This document shows positions 52,754 through 62,918 of a stretch of 64,000 nt of DNA, one piece after another. A program made the translations under genes and the position numbers. The DNA is from Polaribacter sp. WD7. Its GTDB lineage: Bacteria > Bacteroidota > Bacteroidia > Flavobacteriales > Flavobacteriaceae. The stretch's first letter is position 1. Every line of letters begins with the position of its first letter. The DNA lies in the NCBI RefSeq assembly GCF_003335085.1, contig NZ_QPEJ01000018.1:248001-312000 (forward strand), read 5' to 3'. The notes under the pieces were generated by a model. The model had not been told where the DNA came from. It saw nothing but the letters and a program-made list of their open reading frames with translations, and did not search any database.

Positions 52754-53475
52754 TGGCGGTTGTTGCCACAAAAGCTATTGTACTAAACACTATAAAATAT
52801 AGTGATTCTAGTCTAATTGTTAAATGCTATACCTTACAAAGTGGCCTTACATCATATTTGCTTAGAGGTGTCTTAAAATCTAAAAAAGGAGGATTAAAAG
52901 CAGCCTATTTTCAACCACTTACTCAGTTAAGTATAATTGCAAGTCATTCAGAAAAAAAGACACTACACCATATAAAAGAAGTACACGTTTCTAACCCTTA
53001 CAAAACTATTTATAAAGATATTGTAAAACAATCTATTGTCCTTTTTTTAGCAGAGGTACTGTCTTACGCCATTCAAGAAGAAGAGCCTAATACAAACTTA
53101 TTTAGTTATATAGAAACTGCATTTACTTGGTTAGACGTTCATGACAATGTTGCTAATTTTCATCTACTTTTTTTATTTAACCTTACACAGTTTCTAGGTT
53201 TTTATCCTAACGTATCAGAAAAAGATAAATTAGGGTTCAATTTATTAGAAGGAAATTTTACAAATAGTACATCACAAAAAAATACCATTTATAAAAACCA
53301 ATTTTATCAATTTAAAAAGCTTTTAGGCATAAATTTTGATGCAATAGAAAACGTGTCTTTTAGCAAACAAGAAAGACAAACAGTTTTAAAAATAATAATT
53401 CGATATTTTGAGTTACATTTGGACGGTTTTAGAACACCAAAATCGTTACAAATTTTAGAAGCAGTTTTTAGTTGA
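52753..53475 (+). CDS. recO: DNA repair protein RecO
   Basis: The 240-residue protein has the RecO N-terminal OB fold (TKAIVLNTIKYSDSSLIVKCYTLQSGLTSYLLRGV) and a helical C-terminal region. RecO works with RecR and RecF to load RecA on gapped DNA. The zinc Cys cluster of some RecO proteins is absent, as expected for this group. The start overlaps the porZ stop and its stop overlaps the next ATG (TGATG), so three genes are translationally coupled. Confidence 0.92.
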   Translation: MAVVATKAIVLNTIKYSDSSLIVKCYTLQSGLTSYLLRGVLKSKKGGLKAAYFQPLTQLSIIASHSEKKTLHHIKEVHVSNPYKTIYKDIVKQSIVLFLAEVLSYAIQEEEPNTNLFSYIETAFTWLDVHDNVANFHLLFLFNLTQFLGFYPNVSEKDKLGFNLLEGNFTNSTSQKNTIYKNQFYQFKKLLGINFDAIENVSFSKQERQTVLKIIIRYFELHLDGFRTPKSLQILEAVFS

Positions 53476-55961
53476 TGAGGTATTTAGTTTTTGGATTTTT
53501 CTTTTTATTTTACGGTATAAACTTTGCACAAAACGTACAAATCTTAGATAAGAGCACAGGCAAATTTGTTAAAGATGTTACTGTTTTTAACGATAATTAC
53601 ACTATAAATGTAACATCTAACAAGCAAGGCTTTGTAAATATTTCTCAATTTAAAGAAAATGAGACTGTTGTTTTTTCTCATTTATCGTATGCCATTAAAC
53701 GTGTTAAAAAATCTGTATTAAGAAAAAAAAACTTTGTAGTATATCTTACCAAACAATCTGAAGAATTAGATGAAATTGTACTATCTGTTTTTAAAAAAGA
53801 AGAAAAAACAAAGAGAATTGCAGAACAGATAGCAGTACTTTCTACAAAAGATATTCAAAAAGTTTCTCCGCAAACATCTGCAGATTTATTGGCAACAGTA
53901 CCCGGAATTAAAGTACAAAAATCTCAATTTGGTGGTGGAAGCCCAGTAATAAGGGGTATGGAGTCTAATAGAGTGTTGTTAGTTGTAGATGGTGTTAGGA
54001 TGAATAATGCTATATACAGAAAAGGACATCTACAAAACGCCATAACTATATCACCCAATTTATTAGACAAGGTAGAGGTTGTTTTTGGACCTTCATCTGT
54101 AATATATGGCTCTGACGCTTTAGGAGGTGTAATTCATTATTACACCAAAACTCCTAAATTATCTGCAGAAAAAGAGATAAAGAGTCATTTTTTCTCTAGA
54201 TTTTCTTCAGCAAATCAAGAAGTAACTACAAACGTTTCTGCAGAATTAAGTTTTAAAAAATGGGCTTCTTTTACAAGCATTTCTTATAGCGATTTTGGAG
54301 ATTTAAGAGCGGGTAGAAGTAGAAATCATGGTTTCCAAGATTGGGGTAAAGTATTTTTTTATTCAGAAAATAGTAACGGTAACTTTAATCCAAATCCTGC
54401 TGAAAACCCAGACCCTAGTTTGTTAAGAAATACTGGTTTCAATCAAACAGATGTTTTGCAAAAATTTTACATTCCTTTATCTAAAAAAACAGATTTAAAA
54501 ATAAACTTACAGTATTCTACCTCATCAGATATTCCTAGATTTGATAGATTAACTGAGCTTACAGATCTTACAGATCCATCTTCTTTAAAATTTGCTGAAT
54601 GGAATTACGGGCCTCAAAATAGATTTTTAGCCTCAACACAATTGCTGATACATCCTAATAGAAATTGGATAGAAAACGGAGCAATTACATTAGCTTATCA
54701 AAACGTACAAGAAAGTAGAATTCAAAGAAGATTTGGAAGTCTAAATAGATCTTATAGAGAAGAGGAAGTAGATATTTTTAATTTAAATGGCGATTTTTTT
54801 GTGCCGCTAACGCAAGACAAAAAAAGAAATTTATCGTATGGTTTTGAGTTTTCATACAATGATGTAACCTCTAATTCCTTTGGCAGAAGTTTAAATATTC
54901 AAGATGGAGAAATAGATGGTTTTTCAGATAGTTTTCCGGTACAATCTCGTTATCCAGATGGTGGTAGCAATTATACAAGTTATGCTGCTTACGCAGGATA
55001 TAGACAAGATTTAGGTAGTAAATCCACCCTAAATTCTGGTATTCGTTTTACAAGGACGCATTTGGAAGCAACTTGGATAGACGAAACTTTTATTCAACTA
55101 CCCAACCCAAATTTAGTTGCTAACAACTCTGCAATTACTGCTACTTTAGGATATGTACATAGACCTAATAGAAATTGGCAATTCAATAGTGTTTTATCAT
55201 CAGGGTTTCGTTCGCCAAATATAGATGATGTAGGCAGAGTTAGAGAAAAATCTGGTAACGTTACCATTCCAAATATCAATGTACAACCAGAATTTGCATA
55301 CAATGCAGAGGTAGGCATTCAAAAGTATTTTAACAACAGAAAGTTTAGAGTTGCAGGTAATTTTTATTATACATTATTAGACAATTATATACAAAGAGAA
55401 TTTGTTTTAAATGACGATGGAAGCAGACAACAAGTTGAATTTGATGGAGAATTTGGAAATGCTGTAACCAATCAAAACAGAGGAACTGCCTATATTTTTG
55501 GATATACATTAAACTATTTAGGTAAACTATCTGATACATGGAATACTTCTGGTTTTGTAACCTATACAAAAGGAAGAACCTATGATACAGATGAGCCTTT
55601 GTCTTCTATACCTCCTTTGTTTGGTCAATTTCAAGTAAATTATAAAAAAGATAAACTAGAATTAGGTGCAGATTTTAGATTTAATAGTAAAAAAGATATA
55701 GAAGATTTTAACATTCCAGAGGGCATAGATAATCATGATTTAACACCCGTTGTAAATCCAAATGCAACCAATGAGACAGACATCTTTTTTGGGTCTCCAA
55801 GTTGGATGACTTTAGGATTTAATGGTAGTTATGTAGTAAGCAATAATTTTACAGTACAGGCAAGATTAGATAATATTTTTGATGAACATTATATAGAGTT
55901 TGCCTCTGGTGTTGCTGCTCCTGGTAGAAATTTATCTATTTCTTTTATGGCAAATTTTTAG
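53475..55961 (+). CDS. TonB-dependent receptor
   Basis: The 828-residue protein has a signal peptide (MRYLVFGFFFLFYGINFAQ) and a short carboxypeptidase-like domain (about 20-95). A plug (about 115-225) has TSADLLATVPGIKVQKSQFG and SPVIRGMESNRVLLVVDGVRM, and a 22-strand barrel ends in a terminal Phe. The plug motifs resemble siderophore, heme or cobalamin receptors. The ligand is not readable. Translation is coupled to recO, an odd pairing that may reflect only gene packing. The start at 53475 is preferred to an in-frame TTG one codon earlier. Confidence 0.88.
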   Translation: MRYLVFGFFFLFYGINFAQNVQILDKSTGKFVKDVTVFNDNYTINVTSNKQGFVNISQFKENETVVFSHLSYAIKRVKKSVLRKKNFVVYLTKQSEELDEIVLSVFKKEEKTKRIAEQIAVLSTKDIQKVSPQTSADLLATVPGIKVQKSQFGGGSPVIRGMESNRVLLVVDGVRMNNAIYRKGHLQNAITISPNLLDKVEVVFGPSSVIYGSDALGGVIHYYTKTPKLSAEKEIKSHFFSRFSSANQEVTTNVSAELSFKKWASFTSISYSDFGDLRAGRSRNHGFQDWGKVFFYSENSNGNFNPNPAENPDPSLLRNTGFNQTDVLQKFYIPLSKKTDLKINLQYSTSSDIPRFDRLTELTDLTDPSSLKFAEWNYGPQNRFLASTQLLIHPNRNWIENGAITLAYQNVQESRIQRRFGSLNRSYREEEVDIFNLNGDFFVPLTQDKKRNLSYGFEFSYNDVTSNSFGRSLNIQDGEIDGFSDSFPVQSRYPDGGSNYTSYAAYAGYRQDLGSKSTLNSGIRFTRTHLEATWIDETFIQLPNPNLVANNSAITATLGYVHRPNRNWQFNSVLSSGFRSPNIDDVGRVREKSGNVTIPNINVQPEFAYNAEVGIQKYFNNRKFRVAGNFYYTLLDNYIQREFVLNDDGSRQQVEFDGEFGNAVTNQNRGTAYIFGYTLNYLGKLSDTWNTSGFVTYTKGRTYDTDEPLSSIPPLFGQFQVNYKKDKLELGADFRFNSKKDIEDFNIPEGIDNHDLTPVVNPNATNETDIFFGSPSWMTLGFNGSYVVSNNFTVQARLDNIFDEHYIEFASGVAAPGRNLSISFMANF

Positions 55962-55962
55962 T

Positions 55963-55991
55963 AAATAGTTTAGCAATAACTATTTCTTTTT
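55963..55991. terminator. Hairpin between the TonB receptor and sdpI-like gene
   Basis: AAATAGTT and AACTATTT form an 8-bp stem with a seven-base loop, followed by CTTTTT. The right arm includes the first bases of the convergent gene's 3' end. Confidence 0.5.
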
Positions 55992-56324
55992 GCCTTCTTC
56001 GGTAAAACTATCTTTTAGTGCTTTTTCAGTTTTTATAATACAAACTACTATGGTTAAAAAAACCAATGCCATAGGTTGCCAAGAAATAACCACAGTTGCA
56101 AATTTTGCAAAGACTAATGCTCCAAGAAAGGAAATACCTGCATATATGAGTAAGTTTTTAGCAAAAATTGCATTTGCAAAATCCCATATTTTTTGATGTA
56201 ACATGGTTTTATGTGTTCTGTAACCGTACCAATTGTTAATTTTTTTTGGCGGGAATTTCCAATATATAATACTTAGTAAAAACAATAAACCGTTTGTGGT
56301 TAAAACATATGTTGTAGCATTCAT
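55980..56324 (-). CDS. SdpI family membrane protein
   Basis: This 114-residue protein has three helices (about 6-22, 58-75, 82-98) and the SdpI signature KKINNWYGYRTHKTMLHQKIWDFAN. The founding SdpI protects Bacillus from a killing peptide. Bacteroidetes members have no known immunity role, and no toxin gene is nearby. It lies 18 nt after tesB in the same direction, so the GNAT, TesB and SdpI genes may be one transcript. Confidence 0.85.
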   Translation of the reverse strand: MNATTYVLTTNGLLFLLSIIYWKFPPKKINNWYGYRTHKTMLHQKIWDFANAIFAKNLLIYAGISFLGALVFAKFATVVISWQPMALVFLTIVVCIIKTEKALKDSFTEEGKKK

Positions 56325-56342
56325 CTTAAATCAATAATTATT

Positions 56343-57215
56343 TTATTTTTTCTTTGGTCTTAACAATCCTTCTTGTGCAAAAGATGCCACCAACTTTCCA
56401 TTTCTTGTAAAAATATTACCCTTTGCTAAACCCCTTGCACCAAAAGCATTTGGAGATTCTGCTGAGAATAACATCCAATCATCAAAATTAAAATCTCTAA
56501 AAAACCACATAGAATGATCTAAACTTGCAGTTTGCGTATTTCCGAAATTAAATTTACTTGCGTTTGGATTAAAAGCAGCATTTAATATATTATAATCAGA
56601 AATATAAGTAAGAATTTCTTGTTTTGTTCTATAATCAAGAGTTTGTTTTTTACCTTTTAAACGAAACCAAACTTGCTCGTTAGGAGGCAAATCTTCTGGA
56701 TCTAAAGGATTTGGAATTCTAACAGGTTTAAATTCAATTGGTCTTTCAATACTTAAAAACGCTTTGGTAGATTTTGGTAAAAAATCACCAAACTTTTGTA
56801 GCATATCATCCCAACTCATTAATTCTTCGGGTTGTTTTTTAACTTCAGGAAAATTAATTTGATGTTCAAAACCTTCTTCTTTTTTATGAAAAGAAGCTGC
56901 TAAAATAAAAATAGTTGTACCGTTTTGACTTGCCGTTACTCTTCTTGTAGAAAAACTACCTCCATTTCTTACTTCTGCAACAAGGTACTGAATAGGAATA
57001 GTTAAATCACCTGCTTCTAAAAAATATGAATGTAAAGAATGTAAATAACGATTTTTTGAAATGGTTTTATAGGCAGCATGAACTGCTTGTGCCAATACTT
57101 GACCTCCAAAAACATGAGGACTTCCAATAGATACACTATTTCCGCTAAAATTATGGTCTCCTAACTCTTTTAGGTGCAACAATGCTATAAGTTCTTCGCT
57201 ATTTTTCATTGACAA
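56343..57215 (-). CDS. tesB: Acyl-CoA thioesterase II
   Basis: TesB hydrolyses acyl-CoA to free acid and CoA. The 290-residue double-hotdog protein has VFGGQVLAQAVHAAYKT, LHSYFLEAGD, GGSFSTRRVTASQNG and ASLDHSMWFFRDFNFDDWMLF, with the catalytic Asp in DHSMWF. Length matches E. coli TesB. The start (57215 or 57209, MSMKN) overlaps the end of the upstream GNAT gene by up to 17 bases, suggesting translational coupling. Confidence 0.92.
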   Translation of the reverse strand: MSMKNSEELIALLHLKELGDHNFSGNSVSIGSPHVFGGQVLAQAVHAAYKTISKNRYLHSLHSYFLEAGDLTIPIQYLVAEVRNGGSFSTRRVTASQNGTTIFILAASFHKKEEGFEHQINFPEVKKQPEELMSWDDMLQKFGDFLPKSTKAFLSIERPIEFKPVRIPNPLDPEDLPPNEQVWFRLKGKKQTLDYRTKQEILTYISDYNILNAAFNPNASKFNFGNTQTASLDHSMWFFRDFNFDDWMLFSAESPNAFGARGLAKGNIFTRNGKLVASFAQEGLLRPKKK

Positions 57216-58395
57216 ATTCTACTTTTTTAAATGGAAATTTTTGCTGAAAAGGTGTAGGTTCTACGCGTTGCAAAAATACTTTTAAAATCTTATTTGTGAT
57301 TGTTTTTTTATGACGAAGATACATGGTTAAATCTTGAGGAACAGCACCAACAGAACTTTTAATTTCACTTGCTGTTCTTCCAAAATTTAATGTTTTCATC
57401 TTTTTGTTAATGGCAATAGCAATATAGTCATACAACATTCTTTGGTAAATAGCATATTGTTTATTTAATTCATAATCTATACCTACAAAATGAGCATCTA
57501 AAGAATTGTTGTTGTTAATAATACCAGATAAAAAACCAACAATATTATCTCCTAACCAATAACTTCTTAAAATATAATTTTCTCCTAATTTATTTTTAAA
57601 ATCAGTATAAGTTTTTAAATTAAAGTGCCCAAGATTAAAGTCTGCATTATCGGCTACTTTTTGGTACAACTCTGTCATTTTTGGTAACTGTTCTGTAATA
57701 TTTTTAAGGGTTACTTCTTCAATTTTTATGGCAGCACTTTGCTTAAAAGCTTTCCTTGCTTTTACGCGAAATTTAGTTTTCATTGCCGTTAAATAATCAT
57801 CAAAAGTAGACCAATCTTCTTGAAGAGATAAAACCATGTTAGGTTCTACTAAAAAAGGATGATATTGATATTCTTTAAGTTCATTGGTAATAAAAAGTGA
57901 TTCGTTTACAAAGTCTTTTAACAAATAAGCATCTGCTTTTAATTTTTTATCAGAATTAGAAAAATGTGTTATGGCTTCGGCTAATTTTTTAATTACTTGC
58001 TTTTTGTCTTGTCCTTTTTTTATAAAAACTCCGTGTTCTCCGCTTACAAAGGTGTTGCCACAAATTAATAATTTCAAAGGTTTTTTAGAAGGCAGCAAAC
58101 GTAATTTTTGCCCTAAATGTTCAATCTTTTTAATTAGAGATTGCAATTCGTTTTTTATTCCTTTAATATAAAAATCTACAATCTGAAGAGACGCAAATGC
58201 AATAGCGTGTTTTTGACGATCAAGTAAAACCAAGTAAGAAAAAGTAATTTCTGGATGATTTTTTTCTATAGCGATTAAAAAATCTTTATGAAAATAAAGA
58301 TTGCTTTTACAATGTAAAGACTCCCAAATATGCTCAGGAACACTAGTTACAGAATTAAAAAAAAGGGCATTATTTGTGTTAGGACAGCAATACAA
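57199..58395 (-). CDS. GNAT-fold acyltransferase, FemAB-like (Acetyltransf_6 type)
   Basis: The 398-residue protein looks like the peptidogalycan/GNAT family. It has YLVLLDRQKHAIAFASLQI early, then MKTKFRVKARKAFKQSAAIKIEE and ILRSYWLGDNIVGFLSGIIN. The C-terminal GNAT part has HFVGIDYELNKQYAIYQRMLYDYIAIAINKKMKTLNFGRTASEIKSSVGA. Relatives attach amino acids or acyl groups to cell-wall or lipid acceptors. The substrate is not known. It is the first gene of a three-gene minus-strand unit with tesB and sdpI. Confidence 0.75.
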   Translation of the reverse strand: MYCCPNTNNALFFNSVTSVPEHIWESLHCKSNLYFHKDFLIAIEKNHPEITFSYLVLLDRQKHAIAFASLQIVDFYIKGIKNELQSLIKKIEHLGQKLRLLPSKKPLKLLICGNTFVSGEHGVFIKKGQDKKQVIKKLAEAITHFSNSDKKLKADAYLLKDFVNESLFITNELKEYQYHPFLVEPNMVLSLQEDWSTFDDYLTAMKTKFRVKARKAFKQSAAIKIEEVTLKNITEQLPKMTELYQKVADNADFNLGHFNLKTYTDFKNKLGENYILRSYWLGDNIVGFLSGIINNNNSLDAHFVGIDYELNKQYAIYQRMLYDYIAIAINKKMKTLNFGRTASEIKSSVGAVPQDLTMYLRHKKTITNKILKVFLQRVEPTPFQQKFPFKKVEFVNEK

Positions 58396-58539
58396 AACGC
58401 TATTTCAGTATCATTTTTATGAACTATAAAGATGCTAAAAAAAAGTGGTTTGGGTTGTATTATGTATTAAAAACTATAATTATAACTTTTCTTTAACAAA
58501 GAAAAATGCAAGCTAACGACAAACGTTTTGCTTTAAAAC

Positions 58540-58547
58540 TATCTTTG
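58540..58547 (+). promoter_or_regulatory. -7 box of the RND efflux operon
   Basis: TATCTTTG fits TAnnTTTG, about 57 nt before the adaptor gene's ATG. Confidence 0.55.
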
Positions 58548-58603
58548 CACAAGCATAGAATTCTCTTATGATTTTACTAAAAAGAATTGAAAATTAACCA
58601 ACT

Positions 58604-59719
58604 ATGAGAAAAATAATTTTAGCTGTTTTAGGACTTTTTTTAATTGCTGGTGCAATTTTATTAGGAAAACATTTTGTTCATAAAAATCAAAGACCAAAAC
58701 CAACATTTAAAAAAACAATTAAATCTGTTTTTATAGAAGATGTAAAAAATACAGAAGTACCTATTGTTTTGACAGCTAGTGGTAATTTGGTTGCCAAACG
58801 TAAAATTGAGCTTTTTTCTGAAGTACAAGGAGTGTTAAATACATCTAATAAAGTCTTTAAACCAGGTACTACATATCAAAGAGGAGAAACCTTATTGAGT
58901 ATTAATAGTGATGAGTTTTTGGCCAGCTTAAAATCACAAAAAAGTAATCTATATAACTTGGTAACTTCTATTTTACCAGATATTCGACTAGATTATAATT
59001 CAGAATTCAATAAATGGGAAGCCTTTTTAAAAGATTTTAATATTCATAAAAGTACACCTAGTCTTCCAAAATTTTCATCAGATAAAGAAAAATATTTTAT
59101 TTCTGGACGAGGAATTTTAACCGCATACTACAACGTAAAAAACCTAGAGGTACGCTTATCTAAACATATTTTAAGAGCCCCTTTTACAGGTGTATTAACA
59201 GAAACTTTAGTTTCATCTGGTACCTTAGTTAGAGCTGGTCAAAAATTAGGTGAATTTATTGATACTAGTGTGTACGAATTAGAAGTTGCTGTAAATGCAG
59301 CATTTGCAGATTTATTGCAAGTAGGCAATAAAGTGGTTTTGAGTAATTTAAATAAATCTAAAAAATACGAGGGCAAAGTAGTGCGCATAAATGGCAAAAT
59401 AGATCAAGTTTCTCAAACTATAAACGCCTATATTCAGGTAAGTAATTCAGATTTAAAAGAGGGTATGTTTTTAGAAGCTAGTTTGGTGGGTAAATCTGAA
59501 AAAGACGCTATAGAAATATCAAGAAAATTATTGGTAGATAACAAAATGGTATACACTGTAGAAAACGATAGTATTTTAAGGTTAAAAAGGATAAACCCTG
59601 TATATTTTGGAGCAGAAAAAGTAATTGTAAAAGGACTACAAAATAACGATAAAATTCTTTCTCAACCCTTACCTGGTGCTTTTGAGGGTATGATTGTAAA
59701 AATCAACAAAAAGAAATAA
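58604..59719 (+). CDS. RND efflux periplasmic adaptor (HlyD/MFP family)
   Basis: The 371-residue protein has an N-terminal signal-anchor (about 3-22) and a biotinyl-lipoyl-like domain split around an unusually short hairpin (SGNLVAKRKIELFSEVQGV to HILRAPFTGVLTETLVSSGT). Beta-barrel and membrane-proximal domains follow. It would join the inner-membrane RND pump to the outer-membrane TolC channel. The pump gene starts 1 nt after its stop. Substrates cannot be told from the sequence. Confidence 0.9.
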   Translation: MRKIILAVLGLFLIAGAILLGKHFVHKNQRPKPTFKKTIKSVFIEDVKNTEVPIVLTASGNLVAKRKIELFSEVQGVLNTSNKVFKPGTTYQRGETLLSINSDEFLASLKSQKSNLYNLVTSILPDIRLDYNSEFNKWEAFLKDFNIHKSTPSLPKFSSDKEKYFISGRGILTAYYNVKNLEVRLSKHILRAPFTGVLTETLVSSGTLVRAGQKLGEFIDTSVYELEVAVNAAFADLLQVGNKVVLSNLNKSKKYEGKVVRINGKIDQVSQTINAYIQVSNSDLKEGMFLEASLVGKSEKDAIEISRKLLVDNKMVYTVENDSILRLKRINPVYFGAEKVIVKGLQNNDKILSQPLPGAFEGMIVKINKKK

Positions 59720-59720
59720 G

Positions 59721-62700
59721 ATGAAAAAAATAATTAGTTATTTTATCAAATTTCCTGTTGCTGTAAATGTTGTTATTATTGCATTTGTTGTCTTTGGTGC
59801 ATTAGGTGCTTTGAGTATGAAATCTTCCTTTTTCCCTTTGGTAGATTCTCAATTAATACAAATAAACTTAACCTATCCTGGAGCATCACCTGCAGAAATG
59901 GAAGAAGGTGTTGTTCTTAAAATAGAAGATAATTTAAAAGGAATTGTTGGTGTAGATAGAGTAACATCTGTATCTAGAGAAAATGCTGCAGTTGTTAGCA
60001 TAGAAGTTGTAAAAGGAAAAAACATTGATGTAGTTTTAAGCGATGTAAAGAATGCTGTAGATAGAGTTCCTTCTTTTCCTACAGGTATGGAGCCTCCTGT
60101 AATTGCTAAAGTAGAAAGTATACGGCCTACGATTAGTTTTTCGCTTAGCGGACAAAATGTGTCTTTAAAATCATTAAAACAATACGCTAGAAATATAGAA
60201 AACGATATTCGTGCAATAGACGGTATTTCTCAGGTTGCCATTTCAGGATTTCCAGAAGAAGAAATAGAAATAGCAGTTCGCGAAAAAGATCTAAGAGCGT
60301 ATAATTTATCGTTTACAGAGGTTTCTAATGCGGTTAGAAATGCTAATTTATTAATAACAGGAGGTAATATTAAAACCAATCAAGAAGATTATTTAATTAG
60401 AGCTAACAACAAATCATATTATGGAGTAGAACTTCAAAATATTATTGTAAGAACACAACCAAACGGAACCATTATACGTTTAAAAGATATTGCTAGAGTA
60501 AGCGACACGTGGTCAGAAAACCCAGACAGATTATTTTTTAACGGTAATTTAGCAATAGATATTACGGTTAGCAATACCAATAATGAAGATTTAATTTCAT
60601 CTGCAGATAAAATTAAAGAATACATCTATGAGTATAACCAAAAGCAACAAAATGTTCAACTAGCCGTTACTAGTGATAGAAGTATTACCCTAAATGGCAG
60701 AACAGAATTACTTATAGAAAATGGTATTGTAGGTATACTTTTAGTGTTGTTTTTTTTAGCTCTATTTTTAAACTTACGTTTGGCAATTTGGGTAGCTTTT
60801 GGATTACCAATCGCATTTTTAGGAATGTTTATTTTTGCAGCACAATTTGATGTTACTATTAATGTACTTTCCCTTTTTGGGATGATTATTGTTATCGGTA
60901 TTTTAGTGGATGATGGAATTGTAATTGGAGAAAATATTTATCATCATTATTACGATTTAGGAAAATCGAAAATTAAGGCAGCTATAGATGGTACTATGGA
61001 AGTTATTCCGCCGATTATCTCTGCAATTTTAACAACAATCATAGCATTTTCTACTTTTTTCTTTTTAGATGGTAGAATTGGTAGTTTTTTTGGAGAGGTT
61101 TCTACAATTGTGCTGTTAACATTAAGCGTTTCTTTAGTAGAGGCTCTAATTATTTTACCAGCACACATTGCACATTCTAAAGCCTTAGACAGAAAACGAT
61201 TAGAAGAAGGAGAGGTAAACAAAACCAATAGTATAGATCGTTTTTTTAAGAAAATTAATAAAAAAGCAGACCAAGGGTTGTCTAAGTTTAGAGATGCCTA
61301 TTATTTACCATTTTTAAAATTTTCTTTACAAAATAAGATTTTTATTTTTTCAGTTTTTATTGCGGTTTTAATCTTTAGTAAAATGGCTATAGATGCCAAT
61401 ATTGTAAGAACTTCTTTCTTTCCAAGAATAGCAAGTGATAGAATTCAGATTACGCTAAAAATGCCACAGGGAACTAACGAGAAAATTACAGATTCTATTA
61501 TTTCTATGGTAGAAGAAAAAGTATGGTTGGTAAATGATGCCTTTACAGAAAAACAAACGGGTAACATACAAGTTGTAGAAAATGTAATTAAAAGAGTTGG
61601 TCCTGGAAGTGCAAATGCTACTTTAACCGTAAATCTTTTACCTGGTGAAGCAAGAGATTTTTCATCCCCAGAAATAACAAATTCCATTTCAGAAAAAGTA
61701 GGAAAAGTTTATGGTGTAGAAAGTTTGGTATTTGGTTCTGGCGGAAATTTTGGAGGAAGTCCTGTTGCTATTTCATTGTTGGGTAACAATATTAGAGAAT
61801 TAAAAGCGGTAAAAGAAGAATTAAAAACGGCTTTAGAAAATAATCCTTTACTAAAAGATGTAACAGATAATGATCCGTCAGGAATTAAAGAAGTCCGTAT
61901 AAAGTTAAAAGATAATGCGTATTTATTGGGCTTAAATTTACAGTCTGTAATGCAGCAAATTCGTTACGGTTTTTTTGGTCTTCAAGCGCAACGTTTTCAA
62001 CGTGGTCAGGATGAAATAAAAGTTTGGGTACGCTATGATAAAAGAGATAGATCTTCTATTAAAGACCTAGATGATATGCGAATTATTGCAGCAAACGGAA
62101 CACGAATTCCGCTTTCTGAAATTGCAAATTATACTATAGAAAGAGGAGACATTGCAATTAATCATTTAGACGGAAAAAGAGAAATACAAATTACGGCAGA
62201 TTTAAAAGAACTAAAAGGGAGTGCTACAGCAATTTTAGCTGATTTACGAAATAATGTAATGCCAGAAATTTTATCTAAATACACTTCGGTTACTCCTATT
62301 TATGAAGGTCAAAATAGAGAACGTAAAAAAACAACAGATTCTGCTGCTGGTGTTGGATGGATAATTTTAGGACTCATCTATATTGTAATTGCCTTTACAT
62401 TTAGATCTTATTCGCAGCCTATTCTACTTATTATTATGATTCCGTTTAGTATGATTGGTGTAGTTTGGGGGCATTTCATACACGATTTTTCTATTGGTAT
62501 TTTATCCTTTTTGGGCATTATTGCCTTAATAGGGATTATGGTAAACGATGGTTTGGTATTAATTGGCAAATTCAATAATTATTTAACCGAAGGTATGAAG
62601 TACGATGTTGCTTTAATTGCAGCAGGAAAATCTCGTTTTAGAGCTATTTTTTTAACCTCATTAACCACTATTGCAGGTTTAGCCCCTTTAATTTTTGAAA

Positions 62701-62918
62701 AAAGTAGGCAAGCCCAATTTTTAATACCTATGGCAATTTCAATTGCTTATGGTATTGCTATAGCTACTTTATTAACGTTAATTGTTTTACCAATGTTACT
62801 ATCTACTTCTAATTGGTTTAAGGTAAAAATAAAATGGCTAAAAACAGGTAATAAGATAACAAAAGAAGAGGTAGAAAGAGCTGTAATAGATGCTAAATAC
62901 GATGAAAATGAGATATAA
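59721..62918 (+). CDS. RND family efflux permease
   Basis: This 1065-residue inner-membrane pump has 12 helices in the usual 1+5, 1+5 pattern with two large periplasmic domains. TM4 carries GILVDDGIVIGENIYHH, with the proton-relay Asp pair. The matching TM10 segment IGIMVNDGLVLIGKFNNY has one Asp. It has the AcrB/MdtB-like order and STSNW near the end. It might export drugs, metals or lipids. The tolC-like gene begins inside its last codons (ATG at 62908), so all three parts are translated as a set. Confidence 0.92.
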   Translation: MKKIISYFIKFPVAVNVVIIAFVVFGALGALSMKSSFFPLVDSQLIQINLTYPGASPAEMEEGVVLKIEDNLKGIVGVDRVTSVSRENAAVVSIEVVKGKNIDVVLSDVKNAVDRVPSFPTGMEPPVIAKVESIRPTISFSLSGQNVSLKSLKQYARNIENDIRAIDGISQVAISGFPEEEIEIAVREKDLRAYNLSFTEVSNAVRNANLLITGGNIKTNQEDYLIRANNKSYYGVELQNIIVRTQPNGTIIRLKDIARVSDTWSENPDRLFFNGNLAIDITVSNTNNEDLISSADKIKEYIYEYNQKQQNVQLAVTSDRSITLNGRTELLIENGIVGILLVLFFLALFLNLRLAIWVAFGLPIAFLGMFIFAAQFDVTINVLSLFGMIIVIGILVDDGIVIGENIYHHYYDLGKSKIKAAIDGTMEVIPPIISAILTTIIAFSTFFFLDGRIGSFFGEVSTIVLLTLSVSLVEALIILPAHIAHSKALDRKRLEEGEVNKTNSIDRFFKKINKKADQGLSKFRDAYYLPFLKFSLQNKIFIFSVFIAVLIFSKMAIDANIVRTSFFPRIASDRIQITLKMPQGTNEKITDSIISMVEEKVWLVNDAFTEKQTGNIQVVENVIKRVGPGSANATLTVNLLPGEARDFSSPEITNSISEKVGKVYGVESLVFGSGGNFGGSPVAISLLGNNIRELKAVKEELKTALENNPLLKDVTDNDPSGIKEVRIKLKDNAYLLGLNLQSVMQQIRYGFFGLQAQRFQRGQDEIKVWVRYDKRDRSSIKDLDDMRIIAANGTRIPLSEIANYTIERGDIAINHLDGKREIQITADLKELKGSATAILADLRNNVMPEILSKYTSVTPIYEGQNRERKKTTDSAAGVGWIILGLIYIVIAFTFRSYSQPILLIIMIPFSMIGVVWGHFIHDFSIGILSFLGIIALIGIMVNDGLVLIGKFNNYLTEGMKYDVALIAAGKSRFRAIFLTSLTTIAGLAPLIFEKSRQAQFLIPMAISIAYGIAIATLLTLIVLPMLLSTSNWFKVKIKWLKTGNKITKEEVERAVIDAKYDENEI